NCBI RefSeq assembly: GCF_001423585.1 | Contig: NZ_LMOP01000008.1 | Span: 1,049,323 to 1,113,322 of the forward strand | From: Xanthomonas sp. Leaf148 | GTDB lineage: Bacteria > Pseudomonadota > Gammaproteobacteria > Xanthomonadales > Xanthomonadaceae | Direction of reading: 5' to 3' | DNA: 64,000 bases | Shown: positions 1 to 10,883 of the stretch, piece by piece | Layout of the letters: every line of letters begins with the position of its first letter | Position numbering within the stretch: position 1 is the first letter of the stretch | The notes under the pieces: generated by a model | Told to the model about the DNA's origin: nothing | Databases searched by the model: none | The model's input: the letters and a program-made list of their open reading frames with translations, nothing else | Program-made: the position numbers and the translations under genes

Positions 1-260
1 TAGTTTTCGATCTGCTCGCGCGAGGCGCGCACTTCGTTGGAGACCGTCGGCAGCAGCACGCCGTCCGGCGCGTACAGATCGGCCACCTTGTGCGGGTTGC
101 CTGTCGCCAGTGCAGCGTTCCAGGTGTCGAACAGTGCGGCGACTTCACGTGCTTCACCGTCGACGGGCAGCGCTGCCTTTTCGGTGTAATGCATCACGCC
201 AGCGGCCAGCGCCGGGGTGGCAGCCAGAGCCAAAGCCAGAGAGAACAGGGTGCGACGCAT
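1..260 (-). CDS. SnoaL-like / DUF4440-type secreted protein (partial, C-terminus outside window)
   Basis: The first 86 codons are visible; the gene runs off the left edge. It begins with a typical Sec signal peptide (MRRTLFSLALALAATPALAA). The mature part starts an NTF2/SnoaL-like fold: a segment with VAALFDTWNAALATGNPHKV followed by LYAPDGVLLPTVS. This is the characteristic opening of the SgcJ/EcaC/DUF4440 family, small alpha+beta barrels found as stand-alone periplasmic proteins of mostly unknown substrate. GGAG sits about 6 nt before the ATG. It reads away from gapA, so the two share the 450-bp intergenic region. The family call is by pattern; no catalytic residues can be judged from the fragment. 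Confidence 0.75.
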   Translation of the reverse strand, partial: MRRTLFSLALALAATPALAAGVMHYTEKAALPVDGEAREVAALFDTWNAALATGNPHKVADLYAPDGVLLPTVSNEVRASREQIEN

Positions 261-1714
<1,454 letters not shown>

Positions 1715-1735
1715 GTTCTGACGTCGTGCAAAAAA

Positions 1736-1759
1736 CCCCGGTTAGTCCGGGGTTTTTTT
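1736..1759 (+). terminator. Rho-independent terminator of gapA
   Basis: Six-bp stem CCCCGG/CCGGGG with a 5-nt loop (TTAGT), followed by seven T, 21 bp after the gapA stop. Confidence 0.92.
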
Positions 1760-2041
1760 ATGGGCGTTTCGCTCGTTCCGGTGGCAGGGCCGGTCGGGCG
1801 TGGATGTAAAGCCGTAGGTGTCCCCGAGACGTGTTGTCCGCCCCATGGCATGCGCAAGCTGCGCGACTGGCTTTACTGCAAGATGCAGGCACCTGGTACG
1901 CGAGCCGCTTGCTTTACCGTCCAGGTCGTCTTGGGCACAGCGTCTTGTCGTGCGCTTATGCGTGGCGATGCCGACTTTCGTGCGTACGCCGAGTAGCATG
2001 GCGGCGCTAGAGTCGGCCGGATGCCGGCTAGGGGATAGGCG
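1760..2041. other. Gap between gapA terminator and DUF2339 gene
   Basis: About 280 bp without a credible gene. It is presumably the promoter and leader of the membrane-protein pair. A GGGGA stretch at about 2032 serves the TTG start at 2042. Confidence 0.35.
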
Positions 2042-4855
2042 TTGGAAACGATAATCGTGCTGGTGGCCCTGGTGCTGCTCGCAGTGCCGGTGGGCGTTGT
2101 GATCGCGCTGGTGTGGATTGCCGGGCTGCGGCGGCGGGTGGATGCGCTGGAGCAGCGGCTTGCGTACTGGCAGGCGGGGAATGCGCCTGCGGATGCGGCA
2201 GCGCGTGCGGCCGAGAGGCAGGCCTCTGCGCCGACGGACGCATGGGCGCAGCCGGGCGACACGTCCGCATTGAACACCTCCACTTCCGACGCGGCGGTGC
2301 CTGACGCATTCGATTTTCCGAGTGCGTCGAGTCGCATTTCGCCGTCTGCGTCTGTGATGCAGACGCCACCAACACTGCCCGCAGACGCGCCTGCAGCGTC
2401 GGTAACCAGTCCAACAGCGGAAGATGCGCCTGCGTCCGGCTGGCAAGCGCAATCGTCGCCGTCGGAGCCGCAAGGACTGCCACAGCAAGCGCAGGAATTG
2501 CCTGCGCTGCCAGTGCAACCGGACCCGATCACGCGCGCCATCGGCGCGGTGAAGCGCTGGTTTACCGAAGGCAATGTGCCGGTCAAGGTCGGCATGCTGG
2601 TGTTGCTGGCCGGCGTGGCGTCGTTGTTGAAGTACGCCAGCGATCAGGGCTGGATGCGCATGCCGGTCGAGCTGCGGTTGGCCGGCATCAGCGTGCTGGC
2701 GCTGGCCGGTCTGGTATTCGGCTGGAAGCAGCGGTTGCAGCGGCCCGGGTTTGCGTTGGCGTTGCAGGGCGGTGCGATCGGCGGCTTGTTGCTGACGGTG
2801 TTTGCGGCATTCAAGTTGTACAGCTTGCTGGGCGCCGGCCTGGCGATGGGCATCAGCGTGGTGCTGATTGCCGGCATGTGCGTGCTGGCGGTGGTGCAGG
2901 ACTCGCGCACGTTGGCTGTGTTGGGTGTGTTGGCCGGGTTTCTTGCGCCAATCTGGCTGTCCACCGGCAGCGGCAATCATGTCGGGCTGTTTTCGTATTA
3001 CGCCTTGCTCAACGCCGGCATCGTGGCGATAGCGTGGACGCGGCCGTGGCGGGTGCTCAACCTGCTTGGATTCGCCTTTACCTTCGGCATCGGCACGCTG
3101 TGGGGCGCGCTGCAGTACACCCCTGCAAAATTCGCCAGCACCGAGCCGTTCTTGTTGCTGTTCTTCGCCATGTATGTCGCGATTCCGGTGCTGCATGCGC
3201 GACGCGGCGACGGCAGTGCGGGCAAGCTCATCGATGGCAGCCTGTTGTTCGGCACGCCTTTGGTCGCCTTTGCGTTGCAGGCGCGTTTGCTGGAAGGCGA
3301 TCGCCTGCCATTAGCGTTGTGCGCCGTCGCCGTGGCGGCGTTGTATGCAGGTCTTGCGAGCTGGTTGCTGCGGCGTGCCTCCACACGTTTGCTGGGCCAG
3401 GCGCACGCCATGCTGGCCGTCGGCTTTGCGACGCTGGCAGTGCCGTTGGCGTTGTCGGCGCGTGCCACCGCCAGCGTGTTCGCGCTGGAAGGCGTGGGGT
3501 TGTTGTGGCTGGGCCTGCGTCAGCAGCGACGCATCTCGCAGATCAGCGGTGTGGCCTTGCAGCTGCTTGCGGCGGTGGGCGTGGCCTTCGGTGTGGATGC
3601 GTGGCGCTACGACAGCGTGGCGGTGGCCAATGCCACCTGCATGAGCAGCTTGCTGATCGCCATTGCCGGCTGGGCCAGTGCCTGGTTCCTGCGCGATGCG
3701 GGTTATCGGCGGAGCGCGCTGGTGGCGTATCTGTGGGGGCTGGGCTGGTGGACCATGTGCGGGGTACACGAAATCCTGCGCTTTGCCGGCGATCTGCGCA
3801 GCGAGCCGGATCTGCTGCTGGGCTTCGTCGCGTTCAGCGTGTGGCTGGCGGCCGAGGTGCACCGCCGTCGCCCTGCCGCTGCATTGGTGTGGACGGTCAT
3901 GGCGGGTCTGGCGCTGGCCGCGCCGTTGGCGCTGTGGCAGAACCATGCGCATACGCAGCCCTTCGCGCATTGGGGTGCTCTGGCCTGGCTGGCGTTTGCG
4001 CTGGCAGGCACGCGGGCGTTGTGGTGCCTGCGGATGCAGCCTGGCGCAGGCGCCGTGGTCGCGCAGTTCATCTGGTGGCTGTTATGGCCGTCGGTGGTGT
4101 CGTTGGGTGCGGCTTGGCTGGCCGATGCGTTTGCCCTTGCCAACGGCTGGCGCTGCGCCTTGCTGGCGGTGCCGTGGCTTGCCGTGGCGACCGTGGGCTT
4201 GCTGCGCTGGCCGTGGCTGACCTGGCCGCAGGGGGCGCGCTTCGACCCTGCGCGCACCGGGTTGCTGAGCTGCGTGTTCGCGGTGTTGGGTATCGGTTGG
4301 CTGCTCGCATTGCTGGATCCGGTCAGCGCCGCGCCGCTGCCCTGGGTGCCATTGCTCAATCCGGCCGAACTGGCGCAGCTGGCGGTGCTCGCCTTGGTCG
4401 CGCGCTGGGCGTGGTCGACGGACGCGCCGGCGATCCTGCAAGGTCGGCGCGTCACTGCGCTCGGTGTGCTGGGCTGGGTGTTGATCACCGGCAGCACCTT
4501 GCACAGCGTGCATCACTGGGGCGATGTGCCGTGGAATGCCGCGTTGGTGGGCGCGACGGTGTCGCAGACCAGCCTGACCATCGTCTGGAGCGTGCTGGGT
4601 GTGCTGGGTTGGGTGGTGGGCTCGCGTCGCGGGCAGCGCGGACTGTGGCTGGGCGGTGCCTTGTTGATGGGCCTGGTGCTGGCCAAGCTGGTGCTGGTCG
4701 ATCGCCAGCACCTGGGCAATCTGCTCGGCATCGGCTCGTTCATGGCCTACGGCCTGTTGTGTACGGTGGTGGGGTATCTGGCGCCGGCGCCGCCGCGTCC
4801 GGCGATTGAAGAGCGCGCTGTCGACGACGATGGCGCGGCAAAGGATCAGGCATGA
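2042..4855 (+). CDS. DUF2339 large polytopic membrane protein
   Basis: 937 aa. After one N-terminal membrane helix (about residues 3-25) and a short coiled-coil-like stretch (RRRVDALEQRLAYWQ) comes an Ala/Pro/Ser-rich linker to about residue 165. The rest is an almost continuous run of hydrophobic helices, probably more than 20, starting at PVKVGMLVLLAGVASLLKYA. That architecture matches the DUF2339 'predicted membrane protein' family, whose function is unknown. The start is TTG, preceded by GGGGATAGG; no in-frame ATG precedes the first helix. Its stop overlaps the next start (ATGA), so it is translationally coupled to the DUF3999 gene, a pairing that recurs in this family. Biochemical role is not inferable. 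Confidence 0.85.
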   Translation: METIIVLVALVLLAVPVGVVIALVWIAGLRRRVDALEQRLAYWQAGNAPADAAARAAERQASAPTDAWAQPGDTSALNTSTSDAAVPDAFDFPSASSRISPSASVMQTPPTLPADAPAASVTSPTAEDAPASGWQAQSSPSEPQGLPQQAQELPALPVQPDPITRAIGAVKRWFTEGNVPVKVGMLVLLAGVASLLKYASDQGWMRMPVELRLAGISVLALAGLVFGWKQRLQRPGFALALQGGAIGGLLLTVFAAFKLYSLLGAGLAMGISVVLIAGMCVLAVVQDSRTLAVLGVLAGFLAPIWLSTGSGNHVGLFSYYALLNAGIVAIAWTRPWRVLNLLGFAFTFGIGTLWGALQYTPAKFASTEPFLLLFFAMYVAIPVLHARRGDGSAGKLIDGSLLFGTPLVAFALQARLLEGDRLPLALCAVAVAALYAGLASWLLRRASTRLLGQAHAMLAVGFATLAVPLALSARATASVFALEGVGLLWLGLRQQRRISQISGVALQLLAAVGVAFGVDAWRYDSVAVANATCMSSLLIAIAGWASAWFLRDAGYRRSALVAYLWGLGWWTMCGVHEILRFAGDLRSEPDLLLGFVAFSVWLAAEVHRRRPAAALVWTVMAGLALAAPLALWQNHAHTQPFAHWGALAWLAFALAGTRALWCLRMQPGAGAVVAQFIWWLLWPSVVSLGAAWLADAFALANGWRCALLAVPWLAVATVGLLRWPWLTWPQGARFDPARTGLLSCVFAVLGIGWLLALLDPVSAAPLPWVPLLNPAELAQLAVLALVARWAWSTDAPAILQGRRVTALGVLGWVLITGSTLHSVHHWGDVPWNAALVGATVSQTSLTIVWSVLGVLGWVVGSRRGQRGLWLGGALLMGLVLAKLVLVDRQHLGNLLGIGSFMAYGLLCTVVGYLAPAPPRPAIEERAVDDDGAAKDQA

Positions 4856-6198
4856 GTACGAAACATTGGGGATGGGTGCTGCTGGTGCCGCTGATGGCGC
4901 AGGCGGCCGATGTGCGGCAGGACTATCGGCAGCAGTGGTCGCTGCAGGTGGCCGGCTCCGACGCCGGTATGTATCAGCTGACCTTGAACGAAGCGGTCTA
5001 TCGCAGCGCAGTCGATGCGGAATTAGGCGATGTCACGGTGATCGACGCGCGTGGCGAAGAGATGCCCACCGCGCCGCTGCCCGTCGCCGCTGTGCCATCC
5101 GCATCGCGTCGGCAGCGGTTGCCGTTGTTCGCATTGCCTGAAGGCGCTGCGCCGGCCAACGGCGATCTGCAGTTGATCGCCGAGCGCGATGCCAGCGGGG
5201 CAGTGCGGCGGCTGGAAGGCCGCTTTGCAACCGGTGCACCCGCAGCGCCCGGCGTCGGTGGCAGCTGGTTGATCGACGCCAGCGCATTACGCGATCGCCC
5301 GCGTGCGTTGTTGCTGGACTGGGAGGGCAATACGCCGGTGCAGGCGCAGCTGCGTGTGGAGGGCAGCGACGATCTGCGCGACTGGCGTGTGCTCGCTTCC
5401 GATGCAACAGTCATGGCCTTGGACAATCAGGCGCAGCGGCTGCAGCAACGCCGCATTGCGCTAGACGACGGCGCAAAGTACCTGCGCATCGTGCCGGTAT
5501 CGGGCAGCTTGCCGACGCTGCGTGCGGTTGATGCGGAAGTGGATGGCGTTGTCGCGCCCACCCAACTGTCCTGGCTGGACTTGCAGGGCACTGCCCAGGA
5601 CACCGGCGTGACCTATGTCGTGCCGGGTCGCTTCCCGATCACGCAGCTGGATGTGGGCGGCGGTCTGGCCGAAGCGGTGGAATGGATCGTGGAAAGCCGC
5701 GATGCCGACGACGCACCGTGGTCGCGTCGCGCCGGGCCATGGTTGGCGTATCGGCTTGGCAATGGCGCCTCGCCACCGCAGCTGTTGTCCGCACTCGTGC
5801 GCGATCGTCAGTGGCGATTGGTGGCTGCCCAGGGCCGCAGCACCGCGGTGCCGACCTTGCGCGCGGGGTATCAGCCGGAGCGATTGATGTTTCTTGCGCA
5901 GGGGCAGCCGCCGTATGCGCTCGTCGCTGGCAGCGCGCGCGTGCAACGTGGCGACGCGCCATTGGCCTCGATGCTGCAGGCGCTGCGGCAGGAGCGCGGG
6001 ATGCAGTGGCAGCCCGTGCAGGCCAGCATGGCCGCGCAGGCACAGTCGCTTGCCGGCGATGCGGCACTGCAGCCGGCCGCCACGCCGCGCGACTGGAAAC
6101 AATGGCTGCTCTGGGCGCTGCTGGTCGGTGGCGCCTTGCTGGTGGGCGGTTTCGCGGTCAGTCTGCTGCGCAAATCCGGTACGGACCGGCCGCTGTAA
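4852..6198 (+). CDS. DUF3999 family protein, membrane-anchored
   Basis: 448 aa with a signal peptide (KHWGWVLLVPLMAQAADV) and a single C-terminal membrane helix (about 415-440, WKQWLLWALLVGGALLVGGF) followed by a basic tail. It is therefore probably a periplasmic protein held in the inner membrane. The central part is beta-rich (LRVEGSDDLRDWRVLASDA; YLRIVPVSG) and resembles sugar-binding jelly-roll folds, but this is only an impression. It overlaps the DUF2339 gene by 4 nt and is likely its partner in an envelope function. Family membership is read from the pairing and the overall layout; no enzymatic motif was recognised. Confidence 0.8.
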   Translation: MSTKHWGWVLLVPLMAQAADVRQDYRQQWSLQVAGSDAGMYQLTLNEAVYRSAVDAELGDVTVIDARGEEMPTAPLPVAAVPSASRRQRLPLFALPEGAAPANGDLQLIAERDASGAVRRLEGRFATGAPAAPGVGGSWLIDASALRDRPRALLLDWEGNTPVQAQLRVEGSDDLRDWRVLASDATVMALDNQAQRLQQRRIALDDGAKYLRIVPVSGSLPTLRAVDAEVDGVVAPTQLSWLDLQGTAQDTGVTYVVPGRFPITQLDVGGGLAEAVEWIVESRDADDAPWSRRAGPWLAYRLGNGASPPQLLSALVRDRQWRLVAAQGRSTAVPTLRAGYQPERLMFLAQGQPPYALVAGSARVQRGDAPLASMLQALRQERGMQWQPVQASMAAQAQSLAGDAALQPAATPRDWKQWLLWALLVGGALLVGGFAVSLLRKSGTDRPL

Positions 6199-6641
6199 CG
6201 CCGCGCTGTCGCGCTGTCGCCAGCGGTGTGCAGGTGATGCGGGTTTGCCGCTTTGCTGCGAAGGCCGGACAATGGGTATCCCCCGTCGCCGAGGCAGCCG
6301 CATTGCCCGTCGTGTTCGACCGATCACAGTTGGCGCCATCCGCATGTGCGGCAGCGCCCGTCCAGCGCACTGCCTTGTTGCGGTACGGCGCGCCGATCCC
6401 GACTCCTGATGACCCAATCCCCGCCGCCAAGGCGGTCGCATTGCCCGTCGTCTCCGGTCGACTGCCGTTCGTGTCGGCCGCAGTTGCAATGGCGGCATCT
6501 TTGCAAGGCGCTGCCCCGTCAAGGCGGCGCAGTAGCGTGATTTCCTCCGCGCACAGAGCGTGCACGCACGCGTCCAACGCAGGCGCGGCGCCGTGTACCA
6601 ATCCCCGATTCCCTAATCTCCAGACTTAGCGAGCCAAGCCC
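6199..6641. other. Intergenic region upstream of pgk with a diverged direct repeat
   Basis: 443 bp without a supported gene. Two 42-bp segments, 6281-6322 and 6419-6460, align at roughly three positions in four and share GCATTGCCCGTCGT, so this looks like an old duplication. At 6597-6622 a half-copy of the element seen in the cys operons (CCCCGATTCCCTAATCTCC) lies just before pgk. The pgk ribosome binding site is weak. Confidence 0.45.
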
Positions 6642-7817
6642 ATGTCCATTGTCCGTATGACCGACCTCGATCTCTCCGGCAAGCGCGTGCTGATCCGCCA
6701 GGATCTCAACGTGCCGATCGACAACGGCCAGATCACCTCCGAGCAGCGCATCACCGCTTCGGTGCCCACCCTCAAGCTGGCGCTGGAAAAAGGCGCGGCG
6801 GTGATGGTCACCTCGCACCTGGGCCGCCCGAAGGAAGGCAGCTGGAGCGAAGACGATTCACTGGCGCCGGTCGCCGCGCGGCTGACCACCTTGCTGGGTG
6901 TCGAAGTCACCCTGGTGCGCGACTGGGTCGACGGTGTGGAGGTCGCGCCGGGCCAGGTGGTGTTGCTGGAAAATTGCCGCATGAATGTCGGCGAGGGCAA
7001 GGACGACGAGACCCTGGCACGCAAATATGCCGCGCTGTGCGATGTGTTCGTCATGGATGCCTTTGGCACCGCGCATCGTGCGCAGGCGTCCACGCATGGT
7101 GTGATCCGCTTCGCGCCGGTGGCCGCCGGTGGCCCGCTGCTGATGGCCGAACTCGATGCGCTGGCCAAGGCGCTGGATAACCCGGCCAAGCCGCTGCTGG
7201 CGATCGTGGCCGGCAGCAAGGTCTCGACCAAGCTGGAGCTGCTCTCCAACCTGGTCAACAAGGTCGACCAGCTGATCGTCGGTGGCGGTATCGCCAACAC
7301 CTTCATCGCCGCTGCCGGGTATGCGGTGGGCAAGTCCTTGAACGAGCCGGATCTGATTCCGACCGCCAACCAGATCGTGGCCGATGCCAAAACGCGCGGC
7401 GCCGAGATTCCGCTGCCCACCGACGTGGTTGTCGCCAAGCAGTTCCTGCCCGATGCGCAAGCCACGGTGAAGTCGCTCGATGCCGTCGAGGCGGACGATC
7501 TGATTCTCGACATCGGCCCGCAGACTGCGCAGCACTATGCCGAGATGATCGCCAATGCCGGCACGGTGGTGTGGAACGGCCCGGTCGGTGTGTTCGAATT
7601 CGAGCCCTTCAGCCACGGCACCGAAACCCTGGCACGCGCGATCGCCGCATCCAAGGCGTTTTCCATCGCCGGTGGCGGCGACACCCTGGCGGCCGTGGAC
7701 AAGTACGACATCGCCAAGGACGTGACCTACATCTCCACCGGTGGCGGTGCGTTCCTGGAATTTCTGGAAGGCAAAACCTTGCCGGCGGTGGCCGCACTCG
7801 AGGCCCGCGGCAAGTGA
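6642..7817 (+). CDS. pgk: Phosphoglycerate kinase
   Basis: 391 aa, full length. It transfers the acyl phosphate of 1,3-bisphosphoglycerate to ADP; cytosolic monomer. Family signatures are present in order: [13 protein letters not shown] near the N-terminus (substrate-binding Arg and Asp), [10 protein letters not shown], the hinge-region Lys in [22 protein letters not shown] and the nucleotide-binding [11 protein letters not shown], ending in [13 protein letters not shown]. The stop overlaps the start of the following HAD phosphatase gene, so the two are co-translated. Upstream lies a repeat-derived leader rather than a clear Shine-Dalgarno (only GCGAG). Confidence 0.98.
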   Translation: MSIVRMTDLDLSGKRVLIRQDLNVPIDNGQITSEQRITASVPTLKLALEKGAAVMVTSHLGRPKEGSWSEDDSLAPVAARLTTLLGVEVTLVRDWVDGVEVAPGQVVLLENCRMNVGEGKDDETLARKYAALCDVFVMDAFGTAHRAQASTHGVIRFAPVAAGGPLLMAELDALAKALDNPAKPLLAIVAGSKVSTKLELLSNLVNKVDQLIVGGGIANTFIAAAGYAVGKSLNEPDLIPTANQIVADAKTRGAEIPLPTDVVVAKQFLPDAQATVKSLDAVEADDLILDIGPQTAQHYAEMIANAGTVVWNGPVGVFEFEPFSHGTETLARAIAASKAFSIAGGGDTLAAVDKYDIAKDVTYISTGGGAFLEFLEGKTLPAVAALEARGK

Positions 7818-8461
7818 GTGCAGCCACGCTGTTCTTCGATCTGGACGGCACGCTGGTGGATTCGGAACCGGGCATCGTCGCCAGCATCGTGCATGCCTTC
7901 GATGCCGTGGGCCAGCCGCGTCCATCGGCGCAGACCTTGCGTGCCTGGATCGGCCCGCCGTTGCGCGACAGCTTTACCGAGTGTTTTCCGCAGGACCCGG
8001 AGCTGGTGCAGCGCGCGCTGGGCCTCTACCGCGAGCGCTACGACGCGGTGGGCTGGACCGAACTCAGCGTGTTCGATGGCATCGGCGAGGTGGTCACCGG
8101 CCTGCAACGCGCCGGCCATCGCCTGGCCGTGGTCACCTCCAAGAACGAGCGTTACGCACGCCGCATCGTCGAGCACCTGCCGTTTGGTGCGTGCTTCGAG
8201 AATGTGATCGGTGCCAGCGAAGATGGCGAACGCCGCTTCAAGCCGGACCTGATCGCCGAAGCATTGCGCCGCCTTGAGATCGACAAGGCCGGCTGCGTGA
8301 TGATCGGCGACCGTCGCATGGATATCGATGGCGCCAATCACCACGGTATCCACAGCATCGGTGTGCTGTGGGGCTTCGGCGACGAGGCCGAACTGCGCAC
8401 CGCAGGTGCCGGCGCGATTGCACACACCCCGGCGCAACTGACCCAGTTGATCCACGCGTGA
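7814..8461 (+). CDS. HAD-superfamily hydrolase, phosphoglycolate phosphatase-like
   Basis: 215 aa from a GTG that overlaps the pgk stop by 4 nt; the catalytic motif lies only a few residues in, which fixes the start. All four HAD motifs are visible: [16 protein letters not shown] (nucleophile Asp), II VVTSK, III Lys in [23 protein letters not shown] helical cap with [13 protein letters not shown] lies between motifs I and II, as in the Gph/pyrophosphatase-type subfamily. Phosphoglycolate or another small phosphate ester is the usual substrate guess. Its coupling to pgk suggests repair or removal of a by-product of central metabolism, but this is inference. Confidence 0.88.
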   Translation: MSAATLFFDLDGTLVDSEPGIVASIVHAFDAVGQPRPSAQTLRAWIGPPLRDSFTECFPQDPELVQRALGLYRERYDAVGWTELSVFDGIGEVVTGLQRAGHRLAVVTSKNERYARRIVEHLPFGACFENVIGASEDGERRFKPDLIAEALRRLEIDKAGCVMIGDRRMDIDGANHHGIHSIGVLWGFGDEAELRTAGAGAIAHTPAQLTQLIHA

Positions 8462-8717
8462 GCGCTGCGCATCGGCGGTGGCGCTCGCTTGGTCGCCGCC
8501 GGCGCGCTGCGCAACGTGATGCAACAGATTGCTCTTCACTGCCACCGGGTTAGGGTGGCGACCGCATCGCGTTGCCCGGTGCAACGCGTGCGTAAACGGA
8601 CGTACTGTCCCGCACTGTCTGTAAGACATGCCGGAATAAGAGGGTGGCTATGCCGCAATGCCATCCTCGGTACGTGACGTGTGTGTTAAGTTTCGCGGCT
8701 TTTACAGGGAGGCCATC

Positions 8718-10184
8718 ATGAAAGAACGTCAACGCCGCACCAAGATCCTCGCCACCCTCGGACCGGCAACGGACGCGCCCGGTGTGCTGGACGCTTTGTT
8801 CAAGGCGGGCGTCAACGTGGTGCGCCTCAACTTCAGCCACGGCGACCCGTCGGGCCAGGCCAAGCGCGCCGCCGAAGTGCGTGCCGCCGCTGCGCGCGCC
8901 GGTGCCGAAGTGGGCATCCTGGCCGACCTGCCGGGCCCGAAGATCCGTATCGAGCGCTTTGCCGAAGGCAAGATCAAGCTGACCATGGGCGCGCGCTTCG
9001 ATCTGGTGGCCGATGTCAATGCGCCGGCCGGCGACCAGAATCAGGTGGGCGTGAGCTACCTGGGTCTGCCGCAGGACGTGGTGGCCGGCGACGTGCTGCT
9101 GCTCGACGACGGCCTGGTGCAGTTGCAGGTCACCGACGTGCAAGGCGCGCGCATCGTCACCACCGTGCTCAACGATGGTGTGCTGTCCGACCGCAAGGGC
9201 TTGAACAAGCAGGGCGGCGGCCTGTCGCTGGGCGCGCTGACCGAGCGCGACAAGGAGCTGATCGGCATCGTCGCCAAGATCGGCGTGGACTTCATCGCGG
9301 TGTCGTTCTGCCGCAATGCGCAGGACATGCACGACGCGCGTCAGATCGCCCAGCAGCACGGCTGCGATGCGCAGCTGGTGTCCAAGATCGAGCGCACCGA
9401 AGCGATCGAAAATCTGGTCGAAATCGTCGAAGCCTCTGACGTGGTGATGGTGGCGCGCGGCGATCTGGGCGTGGAAATCGGCGACGCCGAATTGCCCGGT
9501 CTGCAGAAGAAGATCATTCGCGAGTCGCTGGCGCAGAACAAGGTGGTGATCACTGCCACGCAGATGCTGCAGTCGATGGTCGAAAGCCCGATCCCGACCC
9601 GCGCCGAAGTGCTGGACGTGGCCAACGCGGTCATCGACGGTACCGACGCGGTGATGTTGTCGGCCGAAACCGCCGCCGGCGCCTATCCGGTGCGCGCGGT
9701 GGAAGCGATGGCACGTATCTGCCTGGGCGCCGAGCACCAGTTCGAATTCGATACCGACTTCGAAGCGGCGCAACGCAACCTGCAGCGCGCCGATCAGGCG
9801 ATCGCCATGGCGACCATGTTCCTTTCCGAGCACATCGGTCTGGGCGGCGTGGTGGCGTTGACCGAATCCGGCGGCACGCCGCGCTTCCTGTCGCGCTTCC
9901 GCTCCAACATGCCGATCTACGCCTTCACCCGTCACGATGGCGCGCGTCGCCAGATGGCGATGATGCGCGGCGTGTTCCCGATCAGCTTCGACAGCCGCGG
10001 CCTGACCCCGCGCGAAGCCGCACGTGCGGCCATCCGCCTGCTGGTGGAAAACGAGCGCATGGGCCCGGGCGACCGCGTGGTGTTCACCAGCGGCGAGCAC
10101 ATGGAAATGCACGGCGCCACCAACACGCTGCGTCTGCTGGAAGTGGGCGAAGACGGCCGCGCCACCGGTCTGGGCGAGCTGTAA
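8718..10184 (+). CDS. pyk: Pyruvate kinase
   Basis: 488 aa. It converts phosphoenolpyruvate and ADP to pyruvate and ATP. Seen in order: RRTKILATLGPATD, NVVRLNFSHGDP, GPKIRIERF, the catalytic-Lys region SKIERTEAIENL, MVARGDLGVEIG, ITATQMLQSMVESPIPTRAE and SAETAAGAYPV. The C-terminal allosteric domain is complete. ATG 8718 is preceded by AGGGAGG at 8706-8712, the best ribosome binding site in the region; the longer in-frame reading from 8658 adds 20 unrelated residues. It is followed by a hairpin and a 660-bp gap before the aldolase gene, so probably monocistronic. Confidence 0.97.
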   Translation: MKERQRRTKILATLGPATDAPGVLDALFKAGVNVVRLNFSHGDPSGQAKRAAEVRAAAARAGAEVGILADLPGPKIRIERFAEGKIKLTMGARFDLVADVNAPAGDQNQVGVSYLGLPQDVVAGDVLLLDDGLVQLQVTDVQGARIVTTVLNDGVLSDRKGLNKQGGGLSLGALTERDKELIGIVAKIGVDFIAVSFCRNAQDMHDARQIAQQHGCDAQLVSKIERTEAIENLVEIVEASDVVMVARGDLGVEIGDAELPGLQKKIIRESLAQNKVVITATQMLQSMVESPIPTRAEVLDVANAVIDGTDAVMLSAETAAGAYPVRAVEAMARICLGAEHQFEFDTDFEAAQRNLQRADQAIAMATMFLSEHIGLGGVVALTESGGTPRFLSRFRSNMPIYAFTRHDGARRQMAMMRGVFPISFDSRGLTPREAARAAIRLLVENERMGPGDRVVFTSGEHMEMHGATNTLRLLEVGEDGRATGLGEL

Positions 10185-10200
10185 CGCACTGCCGGCCATT

Positions 10201-10224
10201 CGCGGATGTCGATTGACGTCCGCG
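10201..10224 (+). terminator. Hairpin just after pyk, terminator-like without T-run
   Basis: Ten-bp stem (CGCGGATGTC against GACGTCCGCG, one G-T pair) with loop GATT, 16 bp after the pyk stop. There is no T tract, so Rho-dependent release or 3'-end protection is as likely as intrinsic termination. Confidence 0.5.
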
Positions 10225-10883
10225 GCGGGTTGAACAGCGCGCATCCTGCACAGCTGCGGCCTTCGGGTCGCCGTTGTGCTGTGTGCGGTTCGGTGCGTCG
10301 GGCGTCGTGGCATTCGGCATGCACCGACCGTGCGCTGTCTGGCGTCCGCACCGCTGGTGCGTTGCATGTCGCTCACCACATCACGCATTCCATCGTGCAT
10401 GGCGTGATTCAACAGGCCTGGATCGTCGGTGGCATCTGCTTGGCTGCCATCGCGCTCCAAGTGGCGGCGATGCTGCCGACAAAGCTGCTGTCGCGCGGCA
10501 CGTCTTCCTGGGGACACGACCTGCGCCCGTCCACGTGTTGACGTGATCGATCGACGCGGCAACTGCGATGCCCTCAGGTTCTGCGCACACAGTGGGGCAT
10601 GCAGATCTACCGCTACACGCGCGCTGCTAGGGTGATCGCAGCGCATGTGCAGACCTTTTTGCAGCATCGCGCGCTGGCATGCAGACGTTGCGTCCGCATG
10701 CGCTTGTGCAAGCGTTGGCAACCACACACCACAGCGATGGCGCCTTGTGCAGCGCGATGCGAGCGGCGCCACACATCCTGTCACGCAGGCAAGGTGTAAT
10801 CGGTTGCAGGCATTCCGTGAAGGAATGTGTACGACTTTCGTCGCTATACTTTCGTCCTCCCCCGCAGCTGCCACAGGAACTAC
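10225..10883. other. Long non-coding stretch upstream of the class I aldolase gene
   Basis: About 660 bp with no credible coding region on either strand; the short frames lack ribosome binding sites and family resemblance. The last 80 bp look like the aldolase promoter: palindrome CATTCC-gtgaa-GGAATG at 10811-10827, and a TATACT at 10845-10850 that could be the -10. The length is unusual for this gene-dense window and could hide a small RNA; no intrinsic terminator was found inside it. Confidence 0.4.
10811..10827. promoter_or_regulatory. Palindrome in the aldolase promoter region
   Basis: CATTCC-gtgaa-GGAATG, a perfect 6-bp inverted repeat ending 17 bp before a TATACT that resembles a -10 box (10845-10850), where a -35 element would lie. 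Plausible operator; the binding protein is unknown. Confidence 0.35.

Noticed and set aside
1742-3196. 484-codon - strand frame opposite the DUF2339 gene
   Set aside because: The + strand frame shows signal, helices and coupling to DUF3999; the - strand frame is Gln/Arg/His-rich noise.
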